A stretch of DNA of 64,000 bases, from contig DAISJD010000006.1 in the NCBI GenBank assembly GCA_036821645.1, positions 1-64,000 on the forward strand. Direction: 5' to 3'. Under the pieces are notes generated by a model. It was given only the letters and a program-made list of their open reading frames with translations, was not told the origin of the DNA and did no database searches. Source of the stretch: DAISJD01 sp036821645 (GTDB lineage: Bacteria > Pseudomonadota > Alphaproteobacteria > ATCC43930 > CGMCC-115725). The translations under genes were made by a program, and so were the position numbers. Each line of letters starts with the position of its first letter. Within the stretch, counting starts at the first letter, position 1. Below are positions 8,904-19,297 of the stretch, piece after piece.

Positions 8904-10493
8904 ATGATTGTAAACCGGGATTATGCCGCAGGCGGGCGGTCGGCCGCGATCGGTGATCGCGGGATGGTGGCAACATCCCACCCAGTTGCCAGCCAGGCGG
9001 CTCTCGATATCTTGCGCGCGGGTGGCAATGCCGTCGATGCCGCCTTGACCGCAGCAGCCCTGTTGGCGGTGATCGAACCCGCCATGACCGGTATCGGCGG
9101 TGACTGCTTCGCCTTGATCAGCCATCGGGGGGCTCTGCCGATTGCGATCAATGGATCCGGGGCGACACCCGGTGCCCTTGATCCCGGTTGGTTTGCCGAG
9201 CATGGCCATAGCACCATTCCACACCGTTCGGCCCACGCCGTGACGGTTCCGGGTGCCGTCGATGCCTGGTGCGCACTGCATGAAACTTATGGCACTTTGC
9301 CGCTCGATCGGTTGTTCGCGCCCGCGATTGCGGCCGCGCGTTCAGGGTTTCTCGTTACGCCACGCGTCGCACTGGATTGGGCGGATAGTGCGCCGCTTTT
9401 GAAAGAGACCCGTGATGCGGCCCGCTGCTTCTTACCCGGCGGTCAGGCACCCATTGCCGGCGATCGATTTTATCACCCCGCCTTAGCCGATACTTTGGAA
9501 CGGATTGCCACAGAAGGGCGGGCCGGATTTTATCAAGGCATCGTCGCCGAACGGCTCGTGCGCCATTTGTCGGCGGCAGGCGGTCGTCACGATCTTAGCG
9601 ATTTTACCGATCACGCCAGCCGTTGGGTTACACCGATCGCGGCCCCCTATCGTGATCACCATATCTACGAATGCCCCCCGAACGGTCAGGGGCTGGCGGC
9701 GTTGCTGATCCTGCGCATTTTGGATGCGTATGAACTTGGACCGACCTGTTCCCCGGCGCTTAGAACCCATCTCTTGGCCGAAGCGACCAAGGCAGCCTAT
9801 CGCCAGCGCGATCTCTTGTTCTGCGATCCCGATCATCGCGACGTGCCCGTGGCAGCCTTGCTGGGCGATCGGGCGATCGAACGGTTGCGGGCAGAAATCC
9901 GCCCGGATCATGCAGGCTTGCCCAGTCTCTGGGATTTACCGTTGCATGCCGACACGACCTATCTCAGTGTGGTCGATCGCGATCTAACCTCGGTTAGCTT
10001 TATCAATTCAATTTTTAGTGCCTTCGGCAGTCTGGTTTACGAGCCTGAAACCGGGATTTTGCTGCATAATCGCGGGGCAGGGTTTCAACTCGATCCCGAT
10101 CATCCCAATGCACTCGCCCCCGGCAAACGACCGATGCATACGATCATACCGGGCATGTTGGTCAAGGACGAGAAAGTGGTCATGCCGTTCGGGGTCATGG
10201 GCGGGCATTACCAAGCCTGCGGCCATGCTCAGTTAATTTCCAATGTTCTGGATCTGGGGATGGATGTTCAAGAGGCGATCGATGCCCCGCGCAGCTTTGC
10301 CTATGACGGTATCGTCCAACTAGAACGCCGTCATGGCGTGCCGCTGGCCGATGAACTCGCCAATCGCGGTCATCGCATCGAATGGCTGGACAGACCCTTG
10401 GGAGGTGGCCAGGGCATCTATCTCGATCATCGACGGGGCGTCATGATCGGCGGTTCGGATTCGCGCAAGGACGGGTGTGCCCTCGCACTATAG
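8904..10493 (+). CDS. ggt: Gamma-glutamyltransferase family protein
   Basis: The preferred start is the ATG at 8904, preceded by GGGGGAGGGG; an upstream ATG at 8865 adds 13 residues. The 529-residue chain follows the Ggt plan: GMVATSHPVASQAALDILRA, then GNAVDAALTAAALLAVIEP and TGIGGDCFAL, with the autoprocessing Thr in ADTTYLSVVD (about residue 350) separating large and small subunits. FGVMGGHYQACGHAQ and GGSDSRKDG are typical of the small subunit. Ggt removes or transfers gamma-glutamyl groups, for example from glutathione. I see no clear signal peptide, so it may be a cytoplasmic Ggt/acylase-type relative. Confidence 0.88.
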   Translation: MIVNRDYAAGGRSAAIGDRGMVATSHPVASQAALDILRAGGNAVDAALTAAALLAVIEPAMTGIGGDCFALISHRGALPIAINGSGATPGALDPGWFAEHGHSTIPHRSAHAVTVPGAVDAWCALHETYGTLPLDRLFAPAIAAARSGFLVTPRVALDWADSAPLLKETRDAARCFLPGGQAPIAGDRFYHPALADTLERIATEGRAGFYQGIVAERLVRHLSAAGGRHDLSDFTDHASRWVTPIAAPYRDHHIYECPPNGQGLAALLILRILDAYELGPTCSPALRTHLLAEATKAAYRQRDLLFCDPDHRDVPVAALLGDRAIERLRAEIRPDHAGLPSLWDLPLHADTTYLSVVDRDLTSVSFINSIFSAFGSLVYEPETGILLHNRGAGFQLDPDHPNALAPGKRPMHTIIPGMLVKDEKVVMPFGVMGGHYQACGHAQLISNVLDLGMDVQEAIDAPRSFAYDGIVQLERRHGVPLADELANRGHRIEWLDRPLGGGQGIYLDHRRGVMIGGSDSRKDGCALAL

Positions 10494-10527
10494 CGCCATG
10501 TCCGCCGAGTTTTGATGAACGGAGAGA

Positions 10528-10559
10528 TCACGGGGGACAAACGACCATTTGCCCCGTGA
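10528..10559. terminator. Hairpin between convergent ggt and chemoreceptor genes
   Basis: TCACGGGG pairs with CCCCGTGA, and an inner CAAA/TTTG extends the stem. There is no long T-tract on either strand, so function as an intrinsic terminator is only likely from its place between two converging genes. Confidence 0.45.
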
Positions 10560-10590
10560 GTTCTGCCGTGAAATCGGGGAGCCGCAGCGG

Positions 10591-12309
10591 TCAGGCGGCG
10601 TTGCTGCTCCTGTCGTTGTCGCTGCGCACATGCCTTAAGAAATCGGCGACTTCGCGGGAAAGTGCGCTCGCTTGTTTCGACAGTTCATGGGATGATTCCC
10701 GTATCTGTTCCGCCGCATTGCCGGTCTCGCGCGCGGTCATTTCGACGGTGACGATATTGTCCGAAACAATTTTCGTCCCGACCGAGGATTGTTCGACATT
10801 GCGGGCAATGTCACTGGTCGCAACGGTCTGGGTTTCCACTGCTGAGGCGACGCTGGCGCTGATCGCCCCCATCTCGGCAATCACATGGGTTATGGACAGG
10901 ATGGCGTTGACCGCGTCGGCCGTTCCATTTTGGACGGCTGCGATGCGCGTGCCGATCTCGTCCGTTGCCCGCGCGGTTTGGCTGGCAAGATTTTTTACCT
11001 CTCCCGCAACGACGGCAAACCCGCTACCGGCTTGACCGGCGCGTGCGGCTTCGATCGTGGCATTCAAGGCGAGAAGGTTGGTTTGGCTGGCAATGTCGCT
11101 GATCAAGGAAACGATCTGACCGATGCTTTCGACATTGGTCGACAGTTTTTCGATCATATCCGTTGTCTGCCGCGCCTCATCCTCGGCCCGAACGGCGACG
11201 GTGCGCGATCGATTGACCTGCTCTGCGATTTCGCGAACGGACGTGGTGAGCGATTGTGTTGCCGATGCGACGGTCTTGACATTATTTGATGCCTGCTCCG
11301 CAGCGGTGGCGGCGGTGGTCACTTGCGTCGTAGTATGAGTCGCCGTCACAGCCATTTGCTGTGAGGATGCTTGAAGCTGGACTGCGGCGGCGCTGACGGC
11401 ATGGACGATAGACCCAACCCTATTCTCGAAATCGGTGGCAATGCGGTCAATCGCGACTTGCCGCTCTTGTGCGGCACGGCGCTTTTGTTCTTCTTGGTCG
11501 GCTTCGATCGCTTTGATATGGATCAGCCTATCTTTGAAAACTGCGACGGACCGTGCCATTTCCCCGATTTCGTCGCCGCGCCCCGATCCCGGGATTTCGA
11601 CGGCCAAGTTGCCGTGTGTGAGACTTTCCATGCAGGTTTTGATACCGTAAAGCGGGCGTGTAATGGAAAGCACGATCCGCAGGGCGATCAGGCCGCCGAT
11701 TATCAAGGCCAAAACGGCAACGATGACGGCTAAACTGATCATTGATGAGGCCGTCTCGATCCCTTTGTCATATTCCTGCTTGGCCACTTTATCCTGCAGG
11801 GCAATGTCGTCTTCAAGGGCGCGCAACAAAACGTTTACTTTGGCGGTACCTTCCGTCGACATGATGGGGCGCGCCTGATCGACCCCGCCAGATTGGATCA
11901 TGGTCGTGACTTTTTTACGCACAGCCCGATAATCGGTCAGAGCGGCCTCTATCCGGTCGGCAATCGTTTTTTCTTCTGGGGTCAGATAAGTGGCGATGTA
12001 ATTTTTCCATTGTTTATCAATTTCAAGGTCATTTTGATCTATTTCAGCCATGAATTGTAGATATTGTGTTTTATCGCCATCTGCCATGGCGCGAACGGCC
12101 ACCCGGATGCGCATCACATCCCGCTGAATCGTGCCCAGTTGAATGAGGCAGACGGTCCGATCTTCGTAAAGGGTTTTTACACCGGACAGAATTTGAGTCA
12201 TCCCGTGAATGCCGACGCCGGCAATCACCATCATGAAAACCGCCATCGAGGCAACCAGGATAAAGAGACGTTTATAAATCCGCAGATCGGAAAAATTGGG
12301 AATTCTCAT
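10591..12309 (-). CDS. Methyl-accepting chemotaxis protein
   Basis: The 572-residue protein has an N-terminal membrane helix (about 13-35), a four-helix-bundle type sensor of about 150 residues, a second membrane helix near 190-212, a HAMP linker ([20 protein letters not shown]) and a cytoplasmic signalling domain. The hairpin tip region is [20 protein letters not shown], with [20 protein letters not shown] ahead of it. It ends in [10 protein letters not shown] without a CheR-binding pentapeptide. It would relay an unknown stimulus to CheA/CheW. It is a single gene, with about 490 bp of AT-rich DNA upstream. Confidence 0.92.
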   Translation of the reverse strand: MRIPNFSDLRIYKRLFILVASMAVFMMVIAGVGIHGMTQILSGVKTLYEDRTVCLIQLGTIQRDVMRIRVAVRAMADGDKTQYLQFMAEIDQNDLEIDKQWKNYIATYLTPEEKTIADRIEAALTDYRAVRKKVTTMIQSGGVDQARPIMSTEGTAKVNVLLRALEDDIALQDKVAKQEYDKGIETASSMISLAVIVAVLALIIGGLIALRIVLSITRPLYGIKTCMESLTHGNLAVEIPGSGRGDEIGEMARSVAVFKDRLIHIKAIEADQEEQKRRAAQERQVAIDRIATDFENRVGSIVHAVSAAAVQLQASSQQMAVTATHTTTQVTTAATAAEQASNNVKTVASATQSLTTSVREIAEQVNRSRTVAVRAEDEARQTTDMIEKLSTNVESIGQIVSLISDIASQTNLLALNATIEAARAGQAGSGFAVVAGEVKNLASQTARATDEIGTRIAAVQNGTADAVNAILSITHVIAEMGAISASVASAVETQTVATSDIARNVEQSSVGTKIVSDNIVTVEMTARETGNAAEQIRESSHELSKQASALSREVADFLRHVRSDNDRSSNAA

Positions 12310-12720
12310 CGCCCTTCACTCAAGTTCGAACCGCCACGCAGCAGGTGTTCCGCTGACGGGGCTATGATGAATAGGAGAATAAACCAACCAATTTCTCATC
12401 AGTTTATTGTCACGACGCTCACACAATTATATCTATTGGTTATTGCAAGATTAATTCAATTTATAGTTTTAAAATAAATTGGTAACGTATCAGCTAAGCG
12501 GCGAGATAATGACAAAGAATTGGAAAAAATCCAATTATTTTTAGTAATGGTAGCTTTTTTTCAATTTCAATAAAAAATTAACCTTATTTTTTGATGAAAA
12601 AATAGTCTATTTGCTTAAAATTTACTCTAAACAATAATAAAAATATTAATTTTAAGAAATGTTTTAATAAAAAATTAATAATAAATCTATGGCAATCGTC
12701 TCTTTTTCACAAAAAGGCAA
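12310..12720. other. AT-rich intergenic region upstream of the chemoreceptor gene
   Basis: This stretch is strongly AT-rich with several poly-A and poly-T runs. I see no open frame with family resemblance and no RNA gene. It must hold the chemoreceptor promoter; the hairpin at its far end belongs to uvrA. Confidence 0.5.
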
Positions 12721-12758
12721 GAGGCGTTTTTCAACGGCGTTCACCCGAAAAACGCCTC
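12721..12758 (-). terminator. Intrinsic terminator of uvrA
   Basis: GAGGCGTTTTTC pairs perfectly with GAAAAACGCCTC around a 14-nt loop, just downstream of uvrA on the minus strand. A short T-run follows in the direction of uvrA transcription. Confidence 0.7.
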
Positions 12759-12798
12759 TCCGTTCCGGTCAGATTTCATCTCGACGTCAAAAAAAATC

Positions 12799-15633
12799 TC
12801 ACAATTGTCTGTTCAGATACGGCTTCAGATAGCGCCCCGTATAAGATCCGTCGATATCGACCACCTGTTCCGGGGTGCCGACCGCAACCAAAGACCCGCC
12901 ACCCGACCCGCCCTCGGGGCCGAGGTCGAGGATCCAATCGGCAGTCTTGATCACTTCCAGATTATGTTCGATCACGAGGATCGTATTGCCTTGATCGGCC
13001 AGACGATGCAGGACCTCCAGCAGTTTGCGCACATCCTCGAAATGCAGACCCGTGGTCGGTTCATCCAGAATATAAAGGGTTTGACCGGTTGCCCGGCGCG
13101 ATAGTTCCTTGGCCAGTTTGACACGTTGGGCTTCGCCGCCGGATAGGGTGGTCGCGGCCTGACCGATTTTGATATAGCCAAGCCCCACCTGTTGCAGGGT
13201 CAGCAATTTGTCCCGGATCGGCGGCACCGCCTGAAACAAGGCGGCTCCGCTTTCAACCGTCATGTCGAGAACGTCGGCGATCGAATGACCTTTGAAGGTG
13301 ATGTCGAGCGTTTCCCGGTTGTAACGCCGCCCTTTGCAAACGTCGCATTGGACATAAACATCGGGCAGGAAATGCATTTCGATCTTGATCAAACCGTCAC
13401 CTTGACAGGCTTCGCACCGACCGCCTTTCACATTGAAGGAAAACCGGCCGGCCGCATAACCGCGCGCCTTGGCTTCGGGTAAGCCCGCAAACCAGTCGCG
13501 GATCGGCGTAAAACACCCGGTATAAGTCGCGGGGTTCGACCGGGGCGTGCGTCCGATGGGCGATTGGTCGATATCGACGATCTTATCCAGTTGCGCCGCC
13601 CCTTCGATCCGATCATGGTCGAGGGGGTGTTCGCGGGCCCCGTTCAAGTCCTTCGCCAATGCCTTGTAAAGGGTTTCGATGATCAGGGTGGATTTGCCGC
13701 CCCCCGACACGCCGGTGACACAGGTGAACGTGCCAAGCGGGATGGTTGCCGTGACATTGCGCAGATTGTTGCCCCGTGCGCCGACGATGGTCAGGCTTCT
13801 TTTTGGATCGGCCTTGCGTCGCTCGGTCGGGACATCGATCCGGCGATGGCCGGACAGATACTGCCCGGTCAGGCTTGCAGGGTCGGCCATCACGGACTCG
13901 GGTGTCCCTTGGGCGACGATCAGGCCACCATGGACACCCGCAGCAGGGCCCATATCGATGAGATAATCGGCCGATCGGATTGCATCTTCGTCATGTTCGA
14001 CCACGAGAACGGTATTGCCGATATCACGAAGGCGCCGCAACGTGGCGAGCAGACGATCATTATCCCGTTGGTGCAGGCCGATCGAGGGTTCATCCAAGAC
14101 GTAAAGCACGCCAGTCAACCCAGAGCCGATCTGCGAGGCAAGGCGAATGCGTTGACTTTCCCCGCCGGATAGGGTGCCCGCAGCCCGCGACAGGGTCAGA
14201 TAATCGAGACCGACATTGTTCAGGAACCCAAGCCGTTCATTGACTTCTTTCAAGATGCGATAGGCGATTTCCCGGTGCTTGGCGCTCAATGTCGCATCCA
14301 GTGCCGAAAACCAGGCAACCGCCTCGCCGATACTGAGCCTACAAACCTCGGCGATGGTGCGCCCGCCGATTTTCACGGCCAAGGCTTCGGGTTTTAGGCG
14401 GTCGCCGTGACAGGATTCGCATGGGGCGGAATTTTGATAGCGACTGAGCTCATCGCGCGTCCAATTGGATTCGGTTTCTTTCCAGCGTCGATCCATATTG
14501 GGGATGATGCCTTCAAACGGTTTTGCCGTGCTGTATCGCCGGGTTTCGTCTTCGTAGGTGAAGGGAACGATTTCTTTTTTCGACCCATATAGAATGACGG
14601 TCCGCACCGTTTCGGGCAGATCCTGCCATGGGGTTGCAAGATCGAAGCCGTAATGGAGTGCAAGTCCGGCCAGGGTCTGTTGGTAATAATGTGCCGAAGT
14701 GCCGGTCCAGGGGGCAATCGCCCCGTCATTCAGGCTTTTGCCGGGCTCGGGCACGATCATGTCCGGGTCGAAATAAAGCTTGCTGCCGAGCCCGTCGCAG
14801 GTCGGACAGGCACCGAACGGGTTGTTGAACGAGAAGAGGCGCGGTTCGATTTCGTCGATGGTAAAACCGGACACGGGACAGGCAAAGCGGGCGGAAAAGG
14901 TCGTGCGCTCGCCAGTATCGGCATTCTCGGTGAAAACCAACCCATCGGCCAGCTCAAGGGCGGTTTCAAGACTGTCGGCGAGCCTCGCTCCGAGATCGGC
15001 ATTGACGACCAGGCGATCAACCACGACATCGATATCGTGTTTCAATTTTTTGTTCAGGTTCGGCACATCGTCTATGTCGTAGAGGGTGCCATCGACCTTG
15101 ACCCGTTGAAACCCGCGTTTTTGCAGATCTTGCAACTCTTTCTTATATTCGCCCTTGCGCCCGCGCACGATCGGGGCCAGCAGAAGCAGCCGCGTGCCCG
15201 CCGGAAAGGCCAAGATCCGATCGACCATTTGACTGACCGTCTGGCTTTCGATCGGTAACCCGGTTGCGGGTGAATAAGGAACCCCGATCCGGGCGAATAA
15301 CAGGCGCAGATAATCATAGATTTCCGTCACGGTGCCGACCGTGGAGCGGGGGTTTTTCGAGGTGGTTTTCTGTTCGATCGAAATCGCGGGCGACAGGCCC
15401 TCGATCGAATCGACATCGGGTTTCTGCATCAATTCCAGAAATTGCCGCGCATAGGAGGATAGGCTTTCGACGTAACGGCGTTGGCCTTCGGCATAGATCG
15501 TATCGAAGGCAAGCGACGATTTGCCGGAACCGGACAGGCCGGTGATCACGACGAGCTTGTCGCGCGGAATATCGACATCCACGTTTTTCAGATTATGCTC
15601 GCGGGCACCCCGAACGCTGATCGTCTGCATCAT
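12799..15633 (-). CDS. uvrA: Excinuclease ABC subunit UvrA
   Basis: UvrA is the DNA-damage-sensing ATPase of nucleotide excision repair. The start is taken at the ATG pair at 15633/15630 behind GGGGAT. Two ABC ATPase halves are visible: Walker [21 protein letters not shown] near the N-terminus and [20 protein letters not shown] in the second half, with signatures LSGGESQRI and LSGGEAQRV. Zinc sites are seen as [17 protein letters not shown] and CEACQGDG...[10 protein letters not shown]. Length (about 944) and motif order are normal. It is divergent from ssb across about 200 bp. Confidence 0.97.
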   Translation of the reverse strand: MMQTISVRGAREHNLKNVDVDIPRDKLVVITGLSGSGKSSLAFDTIYAEGQRRYVESLSSYARQFLELMQKPDVDSIEGLSPAISIEQKTTSKNPRSTVGTVTEIYDYLRLLFARIGVPYSPATGLPIESQTVSQMVDRILAFPAGTRLLLLAPIVRGRKGEYKKELQDLQKRGFQRVKVDGTLYDIDDVPNLNKKLKHDIDVVVDRLVVNADLGARLADSLETALELADGLVFTENADTGERTTFSARFACPVSGFTIDEIEPRLFSFNNPFGACPTCDGLGSKLYFDPDMIVPEPGKSLNDGAIAPWTGTSAHYYQQTLAGLALHYGFDLATPWQDLPETVRTVILYGSKKEIVPFTYEDETRRYSTAKPFEGIIPNMDRRWKETESNWTRDELSRYQNSAPCESCHGDRLKPEALAVKIGGRTIAEVCRLSIGEAVAWFSALDATLSAKHREIAYRILKEVNERLGFLNNVGLDYLTLSRAAGTLSGGESQRIRLASQIGSGLTGVLYVLDEPSIGLHQRDNDRLLATLRRLRDIGNTVLVVEHDEDAIRSADYLIDMGPAAGVHGGLIVAQGTPESVMADPASLTGQYLSGHRRIDVPTERRKADPKRSLTIVGARGNNLRNVTATIPLGTFTCVTGVSGGGKSTLIIETLYKALAKDLNGAREHPLDHDRIEGAAQLDKIVDIDQSPIGRTPRSNPATYTGCFTPIRDWFAGLPEAKARGYAAGRFSFNVKGGRCEACQGDGLIKIEMHFLPDVYVQCDVCKGRRYNRETLDITFKGHSIADVLDMTVESGAALFQAVPPIRDKLLTLQQVGLGYIKIGQAATTLSGGEAQRVKLAKELSRRATGQTLYILDEPTTGLHFEDVRKLLEVLHRLADQGNTILVIEHNLEVIKTADWILDLGPEGGSGGGSLVAVGTPEQVVDIDGSYTGRYLKPYLNRQL

Positions 15634-15850
15634 ATCCCCACTGTTTTTTAGCGTGTGTACCATAGAGATTCATGCAAGGAAAAGCGATGATCATGGTTCG
15701 TTCGCATGGCCCGCCCGACTTGTTTGCATGAGACGACGCGTTTTATGGGTTTCATTCTGTGTCGACACCTCTTATATAGCGCGCTCATTCACGTTCATGG
15801 TAAAAACACCCTGGGCTCAGGCGGTAGCGCGTTTTTAAGGACATAAGGCG

Positions 15851-16387
15851 ATGGCGGGTTCGGTCAATAAGGTGATTTTGGTCGGCAATATCGGCAAGGA
15901 TCCGGAAATCCGGCAAACCAACGACGGCAAGAAGGTGGCGAGCTTTTCGCTGGCCACTTCCGAAAGCTGGAAAGACCGGATGTCGGGCGAACGCCGGGAA
16001 CGCACCGAGTGGCACCGCGTTGTGATCTTCAATGACCGGCTCGTCGATGTGACCGAACGATTCTTGAAAAAGGGCAGCAAGGTCTATCTCGAAGGGGCGC
16101 TGCAAACCCGTAAATGGACCGACAATAACGGCCAGGAACGCTATACGACCGAAGTCGTGCTGCAACAGTTTCGCGGCGAATTGACCATGCTCGACGGTCG
16201 CCAAGGCGGCGAAATGGGGGCGGGCGGCATGGACGCCGATGACGGGTACGGCGGCGGCGCATCCTATGGGGCTGCATCCGGTGGCGGTGGCTATAGCGGC
16301 GGCGGCCGCGCTGCGAGTTCCGGCACGCCCGCGCGCAGCACAAGCCGCCCGCCGGTCACCGACCTCGACGATGAGATTCCGTTCTAG
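15851..16387 (+). CDS. ssb: Single-stranded DNA-binding protein
   Basis: The 178-residue protein starts [20 protein letters not shown], the typical OB-fold beginning, with ATSESWKDR and [10 protein letters not shown] in the core. A glycine-rich linker leads to the acidic tail DLDDEIPF that binds partner proteins. AAGG precedes the ATG. The gene is divergent from uvrA, a common arrangement. The recombinase island begins immediately after the stop codon, and the tail is intact, so any insertion preserved ssb. Confidence 0.97.
   Translation: MAGSVNKVILVGNIGKDPEIRQTNDGKKVASFSLATSESWKDRMSGERRERTEWHRVVIFNDRLVDVTERFLKKGSKVYLEGALQTRKWTDNNGQERYTTEVVLQQFRGELTMLDGRQGGEMGAGGMDADDGYGGGASYGAASGGGGYSGGGRAASSGTPARSTSRPPVTDLDDEIPF
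16379..16386 (+). repeat. Candidate attachment core (left copy) across the ssb stop codon
   Basis: CCGTTCTA spans the final Phe codon and the stop codon of ssb. The same 8 bases recur at 34699-34706, beyond the cargo operon. A short direct repeat at both limits of a tyrosine-recombinase element is what a crossover core would look like, but eight bases can match by chance. Confidence 0.35.
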
Positions 16388-16518
16388 AGCGCACCACTGT
16401 GAAGAGTGTAAGGAATTTTTAGTAACACACGGAAAGTAGTGAGTTTTTTGGTTGCACGCTAGGACTCGGCTCATTAGGCTCCTTCGGGTTATGGAAGTAC
16501 CGTGAAGGTGTGTAAAGA

Positions 16519-17778
16519 TTGCCGTTATTTCAGGTGCGTATGGTTGTAATGGGGAAGGGGGAACGGATTCCCCTTCTCCTCAAAGAAGATGGCATTCCAC
16601 TGTTCCTCCCGACGGCGTGGTTGACAGTGATGCGGAGGGCCGCCTATCCGTCCGCCAACACACTTCAGGCCAACTGCTATGCCCTCAAATTCCTATACAT
16701 GTGGGCCGCTGATCAGGGTATAGACATCGAAGAGCGCATGCTCTCCGGCCAGTTTCTCCAGCAACATGAAATCGGCAATCTAGCCGACGCAGCGTCTCGC
16801 CCCCTTGAAAACTTTGAGGGGAAACAGCCCAAATCCATTAGTTCCCGCCGTGTTGTTTCATTAGAGCGAGTACGGATGGCGCTGCCTCATGCGCCTAAAC
16901 CCGTGGCTAGCGAAACCAAGACCAACCGGCTTCGGACAGTTGCTCAATACCTAAGGTGGCTGGGTGATAGGGGAATCAATGACATAGACCTCACGGAAGC
17001 GGATAAGCGCCGGAAACGGCTAGGCGACATGTCGGCCAATCTCCTAATCATCGTGCCGCCGTCGAAGGGCCGAAATGTGGTTGGCCATCGAGAAGCGCCA
17101 TCGCCCACGGAAATGGATAGGCTTCTTGCCGTGCTTGAACCCGCGTCCCCAGACAATCCGTGGAGAGATGTTGGGCTGCGCATGCGCAACAGGCTGCTCG
17201 TCCACATGATCTATGGCCTTGGTATCCGTCGCGGAGAAACGCTCGGCATCAAAATCACGGACCACATCGATTGGCGTGGAAACAGGATCCTTATTGCTCG
17301 TAATGCTGATGATCCAGAGGATCCTCGCGCCCGTCAGCCGCTAGTTAAGACCAGGGATCGGTTCCTTCCGGTTAAAGATAAGCTGATGGATATGATGCGG
17401 GAATATGTGACCTACATTCGCGCAAAAATACCCGGCGCAAAGCGGCACCAGTTCCTTTTCGTATCTCATCAGACCGGAAAACCGCTGAGTGATGAGGGGC
17501 TGAATAAAGTTTTCAGAACCCTCAGGGAACGCGTAGTGTGGGTTCCGGAAAACCTGACGCCGCATTTGCTCCGGCACGGCTGGAACGATGCCTTTAGTCG
17601 CCTGATTGACAATCGCAAGATAGACCCGGTCAGAGAGGCTCAAATGCGCTCTGAGATGATGGGATGGTCACCAACCTCAGGGATGGCTGCTACATACAAC
17701 AAACGAAAAATCAGGGAAGATGCAGAACGCATTTCCTTGGCACACCAACGCAAGTTGGGCGGAGAAGTTGAATCTTGA
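16519..17778 (+). CDS. Tyrosine recombinase, first of three (TnpA-like)
   Basis: The 419-residue protein has the complete tyrosine-recombinase active site: Arg in GLGIRRGETLGI (about 237), HLLRHGW (His349, Arg352) and the nucleophile in GMAATYNKRKI (Tyr about 393). An N-terminal SAM-like DNA-binding part precedes it. The start is a TTG at 16519, with a GTG and an ATG a few codons further in. Its stop overlaps the next gene. Runs of two or three adjacent tyrosine recombinases are known from Tn554-type transposons and recombinase-in-trio elements; this is the first of such a run, placed behind ssb. Confidence 0.88.
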   Translation: MPLFQVRMVVMGKGERIPLLLKEDGIPLFLPTAWLTVMRRAAYPSANTLQANCYALKFLYMWAADQGIDIEERMLSGQFLQQHEIGNLADAASRPLENFEGKQPKSISSRRVVSLERVRMALPHAPKPVASETKTNRLRTVAQYLRWLGDRGINDIDLTEADKRRKRLGDMSANLLIIVPPSKGRNVVGHREAPSPTEMDRLLAVLEPASPDNPWRDVGLRMRNRLLVHMIYGLGIRRGETLGIKITDHIDWRGNRILIARNADDPEDPRARQPLVKTRDRFLPVKDKLMDMMREYVTYIRAKIPGAKRHQFLFVSHQTGKPLSDEGLNKVFRTLRERVVWVPENLTPHLLRHGWNDAFSRLIDNRKIDPVREAQMRSEMMGWSPTSGMAATYNKRKIREDAERISLAHQRKLGGEVES

Positions 17779-19297
17779 GATCTATTATAGTGACTCGGAA
17801 CAACCGAGATGAGCCTCATTTTATTACCACTAGAGATGGTGCCAGGATCGATGTGGACGGTGACCATTGGCGCGTTATTTCGGCATCATCAATTCACCAC
17901 TTTACGTTCGATAAGCTTAGACCACTTGTCTCGCCTGACGTAATCCATGCCTTCAAAGAAATTATCGGACATTATGTGAAAAACTATTCTCTCGATTATA
18001 CTAAAAATATATTTGAGAGATTTTTGGCGCTTGTGCGGTTTGTCGGCACTGACGCCCCAATAGATCAAATATCTATCGCTCATATTTTGTCTTATAGATC
18101 GTCTTTGAACGAGAGCACCGAGTGGTATCTGGCTCTCCTTCGCGGTTTTTTAGGACATGGCACGCCCTCCGCTTGCCTAGCCTCGACTACGAAGTAGTCG
18201 ATCTTCTTGGAAAAATGAAGCTCAAGGGAAACCGCAAAGGCGATGCGGTCAGGAGTTTTGACCCCAGGAAAGGCCAATTTAGCGACATAGAGTTTCAAGC
18301 CATTATTGGAGCTCTGAATGATGCGTTCGCGTCAGGACGCATCGACACCGAAGATTTCATCCTCGTTTGGCTGTGCCTCGCGTTCGGTGCCCGCCCCATA
18401 CAGTTGGCCACGCTGAAGGTCTCGGATTTCTCTTCTTCACAGTCGTCCGAGGGAACGATCGCCTACATTCTCAGAATTCCGAGAGCAAAGCAGCGAGGAC
18501 AAGCACCGCGCACCGAACTCAAGCCGCGGATGGTCGTCCCCGAAGTGGGCCGATTGCTGGAAGGCTACTGCAAAACCGCAAAGGAACGTTGGCGAAACCT
18601 CGGCTTGGGCGAGGATGGCGATGCTCCATTTTTCGTCAATGCGGGGAATGGCGACGCCATTCCGTCCCTCCGGTATCATTGCACAGCCAACGAGCTCTCC
18701 CACCGTGTGCAATCGGTTTTCCACGACCTAGACGTGATTAGCGAGCGGACTGGCGAACCTCTGGAAGTAGTCACCAGGCGTTTCCGCTACACCGTCGGCA
18801 CCAGGGCGGCGGCGGAGGGTGCCTCCGAACTCGTCATAGCCGAAATTCTGGACCACAGCGATACCCAAAACGTCGGCGTCTATGTCGAGGCGGTGCCTGA
18901 GATCGTCGAGCGGATTGACCGGGCGTTGGCAACCCAGCTTGCACCCATTGCGCAGGCGTTCTCCGGGGTACTGGTTGAGCGCGAAAAGGATGCTGTCCGA
19001 GGCGATGATCCGCATTCCCGCATTGTGTCACCCGCCGACTTCGCGCATCCCGTGGGAAACTGCGGAAGCTATGGGTTTTGTGGTGCCACTGCCCCCATCG
19101 CCTGCTATACCTGCCGGAACTTCCAACCTTGGCTTGATGGCCCGCATGAGCAGGTGCTTGATCAACTGATCGCCGACCGCGACCGCATTCTTCGTGACAC
19201 AGGCGACATGAGGATAGCGTCGGTCAATGACCGGTTGATCCTTGCCTGTGCTGAGGTGGTGCGCCGCTGCACCGAGCGACGGGCGGATGCCATCTAA
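17775..19297 (+). CDS. Tyrosine recombinase, second of three, split by a -1 frameshift
   Basis: The first frame runs from a TTG at 17775 to a stop at 18197 (140 residues). The second covers 18122-19297. Joining them at T TTT TTA (18146-18152) by a -1 shift gives a continuous chain of about 507 residues (LLRGFFRTWHALRLPSLDYE). The catalytic part lies in the second frame: Arg in FGARPIQLATL, TRRFRYTVGTRAA in place of the usual HxxR box, and Tyr in NVGVYVEAV. A Cys-rich tail (GNCGSYGFCG, ACYTCRNF) may bind metal. Either programmed frameshifting, a mutation or a base error explains the split. It overlaps both neighbouring genes by 1-4 nt. Confidence 0.75.
18146..18152 (+). promoter_or_regulatory. 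Perfect -1 slippery heptamer T TTT TTA
   Basis: In the upstream reading frame the codons are GGT TTT TTA, so the heptamer sits in the exact X XXY YYZ phase used by retroviral and IS3-type -1 frameshifting. Slippage leads straight into the downstream frame. An 8-bp hairpin (TCGACTAC/GTAGTCGA) lies at 18183-18201, but 30 nt is farther than usual for a stimulator. Confidence 0.5.

Noticed and set aside
15664..15850. LexA-type operator between uvrA and ssb
   Set aside because: GTTCGTTC occurs at 15696-15703, but the alphaproteobacterial SOS box needs seven bases between the two GTTC halves. No match was seen.
16388..16518. tRNA gene as integration target
   Set aside because: No cloverleaf or tRNA 3' end was found beside the recombinases; the position behind ssb and the octamer are the only target hints.
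18183..18201. Hairpin as stimulator of the frameshift
   Set aside because: The 8-bp hairpin begins about 30 nt after the heptamer, too far for usual -1 stimulators, and it can arise from the coding sequence DYEVVD.
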